From the NCBI GenBank assembly GCA_020436835.1, contig JAGQWZ010000030.1, forward strand, positions 1-45,645: a stretch of 45,645 nt of DNA, read 5' to 3'. The position numbers and the translations under genes were made by a program. The stretch comes from Saprospiraceae bacterium. Lineage in GTDB: Bacteria; Bacteroidota; Bacteroidia; Chitinophagales; Saprospiraceae. The notes below the pieces were generated by a model that saw only the letters and a list, made by a program, of their open reading frames with translations, searched no databases and was not told the DNA's origin. Below, piece by piece: positions 25,907-34,278 of this stretch (positions are counted from its first letter, which is position 1; each line of letters begins with the position of its first letter).

Positions 25907-26763
25907 AGTAAAATTTTTACCGGTTTAACTTTGACACCTTCATTCTTAATGAATCTCAGCATTCCCTTTGCTCCATCCAGATGTGCAGCACCCACGGCAG
26001 CGAAAACTGCGTTTTCTTTCATCAGGTTTACCAAACGCCCGCTCATATCGCGATTGCGATCAAATAACATCTTTTTTCTCAGACCTTCCAATTGTTTTCT
26101 ACTGGATTTGTACAAATTGCGAACATCCTGATCCACGTAAAAATTAATCATTTTACGGAGATTACGACGAAAACTCTTAGGATTTCTACCAATCTGCCTC
26201 AATTGACGCACGGCCTCCTCGACCGAGATCTCCTGCATTATCTCCATTTGTCGTACAAATGATTCCAGCCCTACACAGGTTTTATTCAGTGATCTGGCTC
26301 TATTCCATATTTCCTGATCCAGGGATTCCAACTGATCATTTACCAGCAGGGATTCTGAGATGGAAGCTGAAACCAGAAATGGATGCCGGGTACGGAAAAG
26401 GGCAAGATCAATCCCAAAAGACCGAAGTAAACTCTTCCTGATCTTCTGGTATGATTTATCGCCCAAAATTAGATCCAGAGTTACCCTTTCCGGAAGACTG
26501 GAACCACGAATCATTGCTTCCGGTTCATATTCATCCAAACCCATTTCGGCAGCAAGCAGATCACATTTCTCAAGGTATGGAAGAATCCGGTCAAGAAACT
26601 GATGGGCGACCGAACTTCGAACATGCATCGTTCCGAACAAGAAGGACTTCCTTCCCGAAGCAGATTCAAGGCTCCACAAGAGACTATTTCGACCGGTACT
26701 TCCGGAGATCAAATCCTTTGATGAGGAAAAATTTGTTAAATCCAACCAATTAGTCGTAATCAA
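25903..26763 (-). CDS. TraB/GumN-family protein
   Basis: About 286 residues. The TraB/GumN core is clear: LLWSLESASGRKSFLFGTMH (FGTMH at 43-47), an acidic AAEMGLDEYEPEAM segment and the C-terminal AVFAAVGAAHLDGAKGMLRF. The family has a Tiki-like fold with GTMH and GAAH motifs supplying likely metal ligands and possible protease activity; many members are secreted but this one has no signal peptide. The frame opens with TTG at 26763, overlapping the AsnC-type stop by 14 bases, and no ATG occurs before residue 46, so the exact start is unsure. Translational coupling with both neighbours is likely. Confidence 0.82.
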   Translation of the reverse strand: MITTNWLDLTNFSSSKDLISGSTGRNSLLWSLESASGRKSFLFGTMHVRSSVAHQFLDRILPYLEKCDLLAAEMGLDEYEPEAMIRGSSLPERVTLDLILGDKSYQKIRKSLLRSFGIDLALFRTRHPFLVSASISESLLVNDQLESLDQEIWNRARSLNKTCVGLESFVRQMEIMQEISVEEAVRQLRQIGRNPKSFRRNLRKMINFYVDQDVRNLYKSSRKQLEGLRKKMLFDRNRDMSGRLVNLMKENAVFAAVGAAHLDGAKGMLRFIKNEGVKVKPVKILL

Positions 26764-27226
26764 ATGGCAACACTTTCGAATCCTTAACGGTAGATAGTGT
26801 CATCAAAGTTTTCATCCGCTCAATTTCTTCAATCTGTGATAAGGTTTTAAAAAGGATATTTTCGTAGGTCGGAATATCCTTGCAAACAATCTTCAGTAGT
26901 ATGTCTGCCTCACCGGTGATGATGTAACATTCAGTGACGGCATCTACTTTTTTGATCTTGGCGATAAAATTGTCTAAGGCATTTTCCTTGTGCCAGGCAA
27001 GTGACACCTGTACAAACGTCTTGACATTCAAACCAATAGATGCTGCATTCACTTCAGCATGATAACTATTTATATATTGTGAATTCTCTAATTTCTTCAC
27101 TCGCTCCAGAGTAGGAGCCGGAGAAAGACCAATTTTTTTTGATAGATCAAGATTGGTGATTTTACAATTATCCTGTAAAATCTGAAGTATTTTCAAGTCA
27201 GTTTTATCCAATTTATTTTCCAACAT
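26750..27226 (-). CDS. Lrp/AsnC-family transcriptional regulator
   Basis: 158 residues, full length for the family. Residues 5-60 are the winged HTH (LDKTDLKILQILQDNCKITN, then LSKKIGLSPAPTLERVKKLE); residues ~70-150 form the RAM/ligand domain (NVKTFVQVSLAWHK, EADILLKIVC). Such proteins sense amino acids and control their metabolism. A glutamate dehydrogenase gene lies 130 bases upstream on the same strand, which makes it a candidate target, though this is inference from proximity. It heads the run AsnC - TraB - SDR - GldC. Confidence 0.92.
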   Translation of the reverse strand: MLENKLDKTDLKILQILQDNCKITNLDLSKKIGLSPAPTLERVKKLENSQYINSYHAEVNAASIGLNVKTFVQVSLAWHKENALDNFIAKIKKVDAVTECYIITGEADILLKIVCKDIPTYENILFKTLSQIEEIERMKTLMTLSTVKDSKVLPFDYD

Positions 27227-27356
27227 TATTGTGTCAGCGTTTATTTATTTGATCTGATTCTTAATTCAATACAAATATCTTGTAAGATCTATTCAATTGA
27301 TATATTTATCCGAAGATTATTATTGTGAAAATTGTTAAATCCAAGATTTTCCAGGA

Positions 27357-28778
27357 TCACGGGAAAATGCCCATATTCATATAATCAGAAGCCACCTTTC
27401 CCAGGGCATTTACAAAAGCAGCGCTTCGTAAATCAGTCACCTTCGGTTTTCGCATCATCACCTCCCGGATCTGATGGTAGGCCGTAACCATCGTTTCTTC
27501 CAATCCTGACCGTACCAGGTCAATCTCGTCGGCACCCCGTGCGATGATCGACTTCTCTTTTTGTGTTATGCTACGTCCGGATTGTCGTTCGATGAGATTC
27601 ACCAAATTGAGATAGGTATTCTGGTCAAACCGTTTTTCCATCCGTCCGAATCGCATGTGGGAGAGATTCTTCAACCACTCAAAATAAGAGACAGTGACTC
27701 CACCAGCGTTTAGGTACATATCAGGAATAATAATCACACCTTTTTTCAACAAAATATCGTTGGCCGTGGCCGTCACCGGGCCATTTGCTGCCTCAGCGAC
27801 AATTTTAGCTTTAACTCTCCTGGCATTGTCCGACCTGATCTGATTTTCCAATGCTGCAGGAACCAGTACGTCACAGGCTATCTCCAGCGTTTTCTTCCGT
27901 TGGTCCAGATTAACCGTACCGGGAAAATCCAGAATGGAACCGGTTTTTTTACGGTGTTTTACCAGCTCGTCAATGTCAATACCTTTTTCGCTGTAGATGG
28001 CCCCTTCATACTCAGCGACGCTGATGATCTTGAAATCGCCTTCGGTTTGGGCAATTTTTCCGGTGTGGTATCCCACATTTCCCAATCCCTGAATAGCCAT
28101 CGTTTTACCTTCTGTGCCCGGCTCTATGCCGTACTTCTTCAGAAGAGAACGGTCATTCAAGACCTCCCGGATGCCATAATACACTCCCCGACCGGTTGCC
28201 TCATCCCGGCCTCTGATACCATTCTGCGAAACCGGCTTACCGGTCACACAACCGGCTGCATCGATCTCACCACCTTTAAATGTCAGGTACGTATCAAGTA
28301 TCCAGGCCATTTCGCGTGAGCCGGTACCATAATCCGGTGCCGGCACATCAATACCGGGACCAATAAAATTCTTGCGCACCAACTCAGTGGTATAACGACG
28401 GGTGATCTTCTGCAATTGATCGGCGGTGTATTCTCTCGGCGATATCTTGACTCCTCCTTTGGCCCCTCCAAAAGGCACATCTACCAAAGCGCACTTGTAA
28501 GTCATCAAAGATGCCAGCGCCATCACCTCCTCCTGATTAACCTTCTGCGAAAAACGGATTCCCCCCTTGGTGGGTAGCCGGTGATGACTATGCTGCACTC
28601 TAAAAGCTTCAATGACCTGATAGTCTTTTCCAATCTTCACCGGAAACTGCATGTAATAAACTGAATTACATACTTTTATCTGCTGCAGCAGACCGGTGGG
28701 TATACTCGTGAATTGCGCAGCGCGATCGAAATTCTGCTGCACACTTTCATAAAAATTAGGTTCTGTCTTCTTACTCAT
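27357..28778 (-). CDS. gdhA: Glu/Leu/Phe/Val-family (glutamate) dehydrogenase
   Basis: 473 residues. Substrate-site lysines are seen in LPTKGGIRFS (Lys71) and CALVDVPFGGAKGGVK (Lys95 just before and Lys107), with the catalytic Asp149 in PAPDYGT. The dinucleotide loop GLGNVGYH follows. It interconverts glutamate and 2-oxoglutarate plus ammonia with NAD(P). Length and the PFGGAKGG form match the hexameric glutamate dehydrogenase group rather than short leucine dehydrogenases. Its ATG overlaps the ccmD stop by four bases, so it is translated from the ccmC-ccmD transcript, an unexpected pairing of nitrogen metabolism and heme handling. Confidence 0.92.
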   Translation of the reverse strand: MSKKTEPNFYESVQQNFDRAAQFTSIPTGLLQQIKVCNSVYYMQFPVKIGKDYQVIEAFRVQHSHHRLPTKGGIRFSQKVNQEEVMALASLMTYKCALVDVPFGGAKGGVKISPREYTADQLQKITRRYTTELVRKNFIGPGIDVPAPDYGTGSREMAWILDTYLTFKGGEIDAAGCVTGKPVSQNGIRGRDEATGRGVYYGIREVLNDRSLLKKYGIEPGTEGKTMAIQGLGNVGYHTGKIAQTEGDFKIISVAEYEGAIYSEKGIDIDELVKHRKKTGSILDFPGTVNLDQRKKTLEIACDVLVPAALENQIRSDNARRVKAKIVAEAANGPVTATANDILLKKGVIIIPDMYLNAGGVTVSYFEWLKNLSHMRFGRMEKRFDQNTYLNLVNLIERQSGRSITQKEKSIIARGADEIDLVRSGLEETMVTAYHQIREVMMRKPKVTDLRSAAFVNALGKVASDYMNMGIFP

Positions 28779-28990
28779 TTTGACTGCTTATTCTCCAGTT
28801 GCGAAATTTTTCGATCCAGTCTCCACAAATACAATATTATTCCAATGAAGATGACTACGATAATTGCCACCACTACATACATTTTACCCATTGCCTGAAA
28901 GAAATCATCACCGTTTCCAGTCATAGATTGTCCATTTAAATCCTGCATCAAAACGAGGGCCAAAAGAGTTGACAAAAACCGTATCATCAA
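28775..28990 (-). CDS. ccmD: CcmD-family protein
   Basis: A 71-residue protein with an N-terminal hydrophobic signal-like segment and one clear helix (about 35-55, MYVVVAIIVVIFIGIILYLW) followed by a charged RLDRKISQLE tail. This matches the Bacteroidota CcmD type, a small membrane subunit that helps release heme-loaded CcmE from CcmABC. It lies 83 bases after ccmC and overlaps the dehydrogenase gene by four bases. No ccmE follows, unlike the usual order. Confidence 0.8.
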   Translation of the reverse strand: MMIRFLSTLLALVLMQDLNGQSMTGNGDDFFQAMGKMYVVVAIIVVIFIGIILYLWRLDRKISQLENKQSK

Positions 28991-29073
28991 ATTAAATTTT
29001 ATAATCGGGCCAAATTATGAAATATATTTCTTTCAAATGGGGAAAAAAGATCACCTTACCTAATGATGTTTGT

Positions 29074-30138
29074 TTAGGCCTCTTCTGACTCATGTTTGAG
29101 CCGAAGCGAACGCCACTGAACATTTGCTATCCAGCTTCCGAAGAGTATCCAACCAACAATGGCTGGATAAAAAACCATTCGCATCGTGTTATCCAGATCC
29201 TGAGACCCAAAAGCAGGATTTCCTCCACTTCCTGGATGTAAACTGGCGGTCATTCGAGGAATGATGTACAATAATGGTATCAGCATCAGGAAGGCAAAAA
29301 TGTTATAGACGGCGGAAAATCTCCGTCCCAGATCTTTGTCGGTCATGGAACTTCTCAAAATAAAATATGCAAAGTAGATCAACATCGCGATGGCGGCCAT
29401 ATTCTGTTTGACATCGAAGCTCCAGTAAGCTCCCCAACTATTTTTTGCCCAGATCATTCCTGTAGTGATCCCCAGCATACCATAGAGCACACCTACGGAT
29501 GCAAAAGACTGCGCTTTATGATCTGCGAGAATCGACCGGTTTCTCAGATACCGGATACTGTGAAGCATCGAGATTGTAAAAATTGCCATCATTGACATCC
29601 ACAACTGCACATGAAAAAATGTATTGCGAATCGTTTCCAACAATATATTACGAAAAGGGAAGTGAAAGGTCACTGCTTTATCCACCTGAATCACTTTGTC
29701 CTGCCAGGCTTGTGCACCGGAAGGAACAGCCGGATCACTCTTGGCAAAAATCGCCTGCGGTAAAATGGAATGGCCGTCTATTTCATTGTAGAGAATCAGG
29801 CTCAGTACATGAATACTATCCGGACGGGGGAATGCAACAGGGATCTCGAATATGGCTGTGAGATGCCGGCGATCTATCACATCTACCCGGCTGGCCTCCA
29901 GGGCAAATCGCTCATCCAACTTTAGCCAGGCACTAACCTCCGACTCATCGTAATGACTGTTGTATCCCTCCACATTCATTTCCAGGGTAGACCCTGCGAT
30001 TGTCCGGACCGGATGCACTCTGACTATACCGGGACCAAGGGGAACAAGCATTCCGAAAATGAGTGAATAGATGATCAGAATCACTCCCAACAATTTCCAC
30101 CAATCTCGTTTGAAACTCATTCTAGAAATTGACATCAT
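29074..30138 (-). CDS. ccmC: CcmC/CcsA-type heme-handling membrane protein
   Basis: 354 residues. One helix (14-34), then a periplasmic insert of about 120 residues with beta strands, then five or six helices. Heme-ligand candidates are His176 (TFFHVQLW) and a later His in TASLHPG. The tryptophan-rich heme loop reads WGAYWSFDVKQN (235-246): the usual third Trp before Asp is Phe. It passes heme to CcmE for cytochrome c maturation. It has its own -7 box (30150-30157) and precedes ccmD. Its normal partner ccmB lies 6.3 kb away, past a block of unrelated genes. The start is 30138 or 30135. Confidence 0.87.
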   Translation of the reverse strand: MMSISRMSFKRDWWKLLGVILIIYSLIFGMLVPLGPGIVRVHPVRTIAGSTLEMNVEGYNSHYDESEVSAWLKLDERFALEASRVDVIDRRHLTAIFEIPVAFPRPDSIHVLSLILYNEIDGHSILPQAIFAKSDPAVPSGAQAWQDKVIQVDKAVTFHFPFRNILLETIRNTFFHVQLWMSMMAIFTISMLHSIRYLRNRSILADHKAQSFASVGVLYGMLGITTGMIWAKNSWGAYWSFDVKQNMAAIAMLIYFAYFILRSSMTDKDLGRRFSAVYNIFAFLMLIPLLYIIPRMTASLHPGSGGNPAFGSQDLDNTMRMVFYPAIVGWILFGSWIANVQWRSLRLKHESEEA

Positions 30139-30149
30139 TTTGTATCGGG

Positions 30150-30157
30150 CAAACCTA
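30150..30157 (-). promoter_or_regulatory. -7 box of ccmC
   Basis: TAGGTTTG on the minus strand matches TAnnTTTG, 12 bases before ATG 30138. It implies that the ccmC-ccmD-gdhA unit has its own promoter and does not depend on ccmB transcription. Confidence 0.4.
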
Positions 30158-30295
30158 CAAAAAATAGAAATACAACCATGGAACCAAGAATTAACGTTAA
30201 GTCAAAATGTTGACGTAAACGAAATTCTCAAGCTTTCAAATCGCTCCTGTCGGCATTTTGCTATCTTAAGACACAAGAGGATTAAAATCTCAGCT

Positions 30296-32686
30296 ATGTA
30301 TTTTCTGCGATTTTTGTGCGTAATGTCTCTCTGCTTGGCCGTTAATACGGTTATCGCCCAACAAGAACTTATCGACACTCTCACCCGGCAACTAATTGAT
30401 TCAAAAAGTGTACAGGAAAAGATAGACCTGCACCTGGGAATAACCAGGCTCCAGATGTTATTAGGTATACATGATTCGGCAGTAATCCATTGCAAATCGG
30501 CTCTTGCTCTTGCCAGGATCTCTAAAAACATAGCTCAAGAAGCTAATGCACTCACTTTTAAATGCATGCTGGATAAGGAACTAGGTCTAGATCATTATTC
30601 GACCGGTCGATTGGCACTCGAAATCGCTAACCGTTCGAAATCAAAAGATGCTATTGCTTTTGCTACTTATGTCAATGTGGAATTCGCCCAGTATGATGCT
30701 CAAAAAGGCATTGAGATCCTCCGGCCGCTGCTAGAGGAAAATGAACAAGAAATATCCTTAAAGAATCGAGCCAACATTATGAAATCGCTAGCCTGGCAAT
30801 ATGAAAGAACCGGTGATTTCTTATCAGCTGAAAAAATGTACCTGACGGCCCAAGAGCTATTTCATAAAATCAGAGATAGTGTCATTATAGAGCCCAGCCT
30901 TGGCAAAGAAAGTGCCCAATACGTTGATCGCGGAAGGTACAACTACAACCAATGCTTGGTTTATTTAGGATCCTTGTATCTAAATATGGGTGACTATAGT
31001 GCAGCGATAGCAAAAGGCGAAGAATCACTTTCCTACAGTCAGGACATGGGAGCATCGGAGATAGCCTATTCTGCAAATAACCTGGGAGACATTCATTTTA
31101 CTGCCGGCAACCTTGAAAAAGCCTTAAATTTTTACCAGCAGGCAGAAGATTTCTACCAATTAATTTCCGAACGGTTGCGCAGTGCCCAAACACTTGTGCG
31201 GATAGCTAATGTGTTTCAGCAAATGAAAGAGCCAGAACTTGCGGAGCGAAATCTTCTCAAGGGTCTTGGCCTGGTGGGAGATGCTCCCGAAGAACGAGCC
31301 ATCATTGCAAGGCATCTTGGTCAATTATACCAAACAATGAAGAGAAAACAAGATGCTTTTAAATGGTTATTGACTGCCGATTCACTTTTTCTCTCTACCG
31401 GAGACTCCCTTAGCAGATTATCATGTCAGATTGAACTTGCAAGTATACAGGCGGAGGAAGGTCTCCAAGAACTTGCCACTTCACGAATCATGGGACTCAT
31501 TCCTCAGATACGCAAAATTAATGACCTCCATCTATTATTTACGGCCTACTACAGACTTGCTCAAATAAATGATGATAATACTGATCTGACTAAAGCGATT
31601 GAATTTGCAAACCAGGCACTCGACGTAGCCCAGGAAAGGAAAATCGATAAAAGTATTCTTACATCAGTGACTTATCTACTAAGTGATTTGATGGCAAGAT
31701 CAGGAGACTATGCTGCTGCTTACAAATATCATAAGGCTTATCATGCATATTACGACAGCATCTATACAGAAAATGCCCAGCTTAAACTAAAGGAAGAACA
31801 AGTAAAGCAAAATGTGGATCAGCATATTCAAGATAAGATACAAGCCCTGGCATCTGCCTCCGATTTAGATTGGCGAAATAAGATTTATTTAGCTATGCTC
31901 TTCGTCTTTATTGGTTTATTAGGTCTAACTACTTTTCTTCTTTTTAAATTGAGAAAAAATAGGTTAAAGTTAGAATTTCAAAACAAACAATTAAATGAAC
32001 TAAACTCAACCAAAGATCGCTTCTTTGGTATAATCGCTCACGACATTCGAAGTCCGATCATTGCACTCGAATCGGTAGAAGAGCAGATGAAATATTATGC
32101 TTCAAAAAACAATCTGGATAAAGTTTTAAAAATTTCGGACCTGGTATCAAAAACAGCTTTACAATTAAATGGGTTGTTAGACAATTTATTGAATTGGGCT
32201 CTGATCCAGACTGGTGCGATACCATATCAACCTCAATCATTGGATATTAGAAAAATAACCGAAGAAACGCTGGAAATATTTAAACAAAATGCAGAATTAA
32301 AAGATATCAAACTGACCAATAAGATTGAGACTAATTCAATTTGTTATGCCGATGAAAATGCAATGTATCTGGTTTTCCGAAACCTGGTTAGCAATGCCAT
32401 TAAATTTAGTGCAAAGGGGACCGAGGTTCGACTCGAATCAAGACAACAAAAAGAAAAGCTGGAGATCACCGTAATCGATTCGGGAATGGGATTGAATGGC
32501 GAAGAAATTGAAAAAATATTTGAATTGAATAAGAAAAGAGAAAAAGGTACTGCGGGAGAGCGAGGTAGTGGCTTGGGATTAATCCTTTGCCGCGACCTCT
32601 TGATTCAGAATCAGGGCCGGTTGAGAATTAAAAGCAAAAAAGGGATTGGCTCTCGATTCATAATGGATCTACCAGTTGGATCTTAG
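30296..32686 (+). CDS. TPR-containing sensor histidine kinase
   Basis: 796 residues from ATG 30296, which starts the signal peptide MYFLRFLCVMSLCLAVNTVI. Residues ~25-500 are TPR repeats (VYLGSLYLNMGDYSAAIAKG, NNLGDIHFTAGNLEKALNFY). One membrane helix spans about 527-547. A short coiled coil leads to HisKA with FFGIIAHDIRSP (His582), then the ATPase with N box NLVSNAIKFS, VIDSGMGL and GERGSGLGL. The TPR sensor faces the periplasm. The frame is open back to 30071, but that part overlaps ccmC and precedes the signal peptide. The LytTR regulator at 33041-33778 is the likely partner, though it is convergent and not co-transcribed. Confidence 0.9.
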   Translation: MYFLRFLCVMSLCLAVNTVIAQQELIDTLTRQLIDSKSVQEKIDLHLGITRLQMLLGIHDSAVIHCKSALALARISKNIAQEANALTFKCMLDKELGLDHYSTGRLALEIANRSKSKDAIAFATYVNVEFAQYDAQKGIEILRPLLEENEQEISLKNRANIMKSLAWQYERTGDFLSAEKMYLTAQELFHKIRDSVIIEPSLGKESAQYVDRGRYNYNQCLVYLGSLYLNMGDYSAAIAKGEESLSYSQDMGASEIAYSANNLGDIHFTAGNLEKALNFYQQAEDFYQLISERLRSAQTLVRIANVFQQMKEPELAERNLLKGLGLVGDAPEERAIIARHLGQLYQTMKRKQDAFKWLLTADSLFLSTGDSLSRLSCQIELASIQAEEGLQELATSRIMGLIPQIRKINDLHLLFTAYYRLAQINDDNTDLTKAIEFANQALDVAQERKIDKSILTSVTYLLSDLMARSGDYAAAYKYHKAYHAYYDSIYTENAQLKLKEEQVKQNVDQHIQDKIQALASASDLDWRNKIYLAMLFVFIGLLGLTTFLLFKLRKNRLKLEFQNKQLNELNSTKDRFFGIIAHDIRSPIIALESVEEQMKYYASKNNLDKVLKISDLVSKTALQLNGLLDNLLNWALIQTGAIPYQPQSLDIRKITEETLEIFKQNAELKDIKLTNKIETNSICYADENAMYLVFRNLVSNAIKFSAKGTEVRLESRQQKEKLEITVIDSGMGLNGEEIEKIFELNKKREKGTAGERGSGLGLILCRDLLIQNQGRLRIKSKKGIGSRFIMDLPVGS

Positions 32687-32739
32687 GTTTTATATTTCTG
32701 CCCTGGGATTTAGAATGAGGGCAATTCGATGATATCTTT

Positions 32740-32934
32740 CTAAAGACGTCTGTCAGAAGTGATCAAGCTGGGGCCAGTGGTCTGATCCAACCAGACTTTC
32801 AAAGTGTTATTATATTCGAAAGCAAGATCATCCTCACTGAATGTATGGATCTCCCAATAATTACCTGAGTTAAAAGTTGAGCATTCCAGTCTAGGTCCGA
32901 TGGACATGACCAGGCAGAGTAGTCCAAGACTCAA
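32740..32934 (-). pseudogene. short exported-protein-like frame without a good start
   Basis: A minus-strand frame ending at 32740. It reads KKCLSLGLLCLVMSIGPRLE, like a signal peptide, then CSTFNSGNYWEIHTFSEDD and LAFEYNNTLKVWLDQTTG. Only a TTG (32934) or an internal ATG is available, and the lysines that would complete the signal lie before the TTG. It resembles an exported small protein that has lost its start codon. No family is recognised. The remainder of the 32687-33040 gap is empty. Confidence 0.3.
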
Positions 32935-33040
32935 GCACTTCTTCGCGACTCAAGATATCTCCAAGAAAAGAAAGAACGGCTAGGGGTTCAGAGCAGGTTA
33001 ATTCATAAAAAGTTACCAAGCGTCTGAGCGACAAACCCAA

Positions 33041-33778
33041 TTAGATCCACTTAAGTCGTTCTAATAATTTATCTTTTTCCCGTTTGCTCACTGGCACCGT
33101 ACGCTCTTCCAATATGATCAGGTCATCATCCAGATCTACAGACTTCACTTTTTGCATATTTACCACGTAGCTGCGATGACATTGTATGAAATGCTGAGTG
33201 GGTAGGAGTGCGAAAATCTCTTTCATCGGTTTTCGCACCAAATAAAAATCACTTTTGGTACATACCCGGGTATATTTACCATCCGCTTCGAGATAATAGA
33301 TCTCGGATTTCGGAACCTTATGTATTTTATTACGCTTTCTAATAAATAAGACTTTTTCATCGCTGAGTTGGTCCTCCACATTTCCCACTTCTTGCTTCTT
33401 CCCATCATGTTGCTGAAGAGTTAATTCAATCGTACGTTTCAATTGTACATCAGAAAATGGTTTGATAAGGAATGCAGACGGACTTGATCGCGTAGCCCGC
33501 CGGAAAGTAAGGTCATCCTGGTTTGAGGTAATGAAGATGATGGGAATATTGTGAGCGGAGCCAATGATCTCTGCCAACTCGATTCCATCGTATTTTCCCT
33601 GTAGGTTGATGTCCATAATAATTAGGTCAACCGACTTTTCTGCGATCACTGCCAGTGCCGCTGCGCTATCATCTGCCTGACCAATTACGACATAGCCCAT
33701 AAGTTCAACCTGCATAGCGATGTGGGAAGCAAATAGTTCCTCATCTTCGACAATAAGGATTTGAGTTTGTGCGGTCAT
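33041..33778 (-). CDS. LytTR-family response regulator
   Basis: 245 residues from ATG 33778 (an in-frame ATG at 33832 would add 18 residues not belonging to the receiver). The receiver domain begins at QILIVEDEE with the acidic pair, phospho-acceptor Asp in DLIIMDINLQG (Asp56 of this start), and Lys in AFLIKPF. After an acidic linker, residues ~145-243 form a LytTR DNA-binding domain (EIYYLEADGKYTRV, IQCHRSYVVNMQKV). It should bind direct repeats upstream of target genes when phosphorylated. The TPR kinase ends 350 bases away on the opposite strand and is the nearest kinase. Confidence 0.92.
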   Translation of the reverse strand: MTAQTQILIVEDEELFASHIAMQVELMGYVVIGQADDSAAALAVIAEKSVDLIIMDINLQGKYDGIELAEIIGSAHNIPIIFITSNQDDLTFRRATRSSPSAFLIKPFSDVQLKRTIELTLQQHDGKKQEVGNVEDQLSDEKVLFIRKRNKIHKVPKSEIYYLEADGKYTRVCTKSDFYLVRKPMKEIFALLPTQHFIQCHRSYVVNMQKVKSVDLDDDLIILEERTVPVSKREKDKLLERLKWI

Positions 33779-34038
33779 TTCCTGAAGATAGTGCTTGAAC
33801 CTTGGTTGAGCAAGAGTATCTTTTCCTGTCATCCGGGCTCATTAAAGACCATTAAAGCCGACCCTGAGGGCAACAGACACTTAAAGGCCTGAAGGTTCGG
33901 GATCTACTGTGGATCAATATGACTAAAAATCGTTGGTGCCATGAGATACAACGTTCACACCGTATATCTTGACATTTGAGACCAAACCTTTAAGGGAAAA
34001 AGTAAGTAGGATTAAATTACTGGCAAAATTCAATACTC

Positions 34039-34251
34039 ATGATGACCTCCGCAGCACCTTCCGTATCTGCCCGTGAATTTGAAGTATTACGGCTCATCGC
34101 CCATGAATACTCTACTCAAGAAATTGCTGATGCCCTTTACGTCAGTTTTGATACCGCACTTACCCACCGGAAAAATCTACTCAAGAAATTAAAGGTAAAA
34201 AACGCTGCCGGTCTGGTCAGAGTGGCCTTTGAACACGGATACCTCAGTTGA
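34039..34251 (+). CDS. stand-alone LuxR/GerE-type HTH protein
   Basis: A 70-residue protein consisting of a LuxR-type HTH only: VSAREFEVLRLIAHEYSTQE (the start of the domain), IADALYVSFDTALTHRKNLL (recognition helix) and KLKVKNAAGLVRVAFEHGYL. It has no receiver, sensor or membrane segment, so it would act as a bare DNA-binding unit or by partnering another protein. LuxR-type HTH proteins of Bacteroidota usually carry a receiver or TPR part, so this may be a truncated regulator. It precedes the S74-fibre gene by 27 bases on the same strand, probably one operon, and starts at ATG 34039 or 34042. Confidence 0.8.
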   Translation: MMTSAAPSVSAREFEVLRLIAHEYSTQEIADALYVSFDTALTHRKNLLKKLKVKNAAGLVRVAFEHGYLS

Positions 34252-34278
34252 CTTTAGGGAACTCTTAAATTGATAAAA

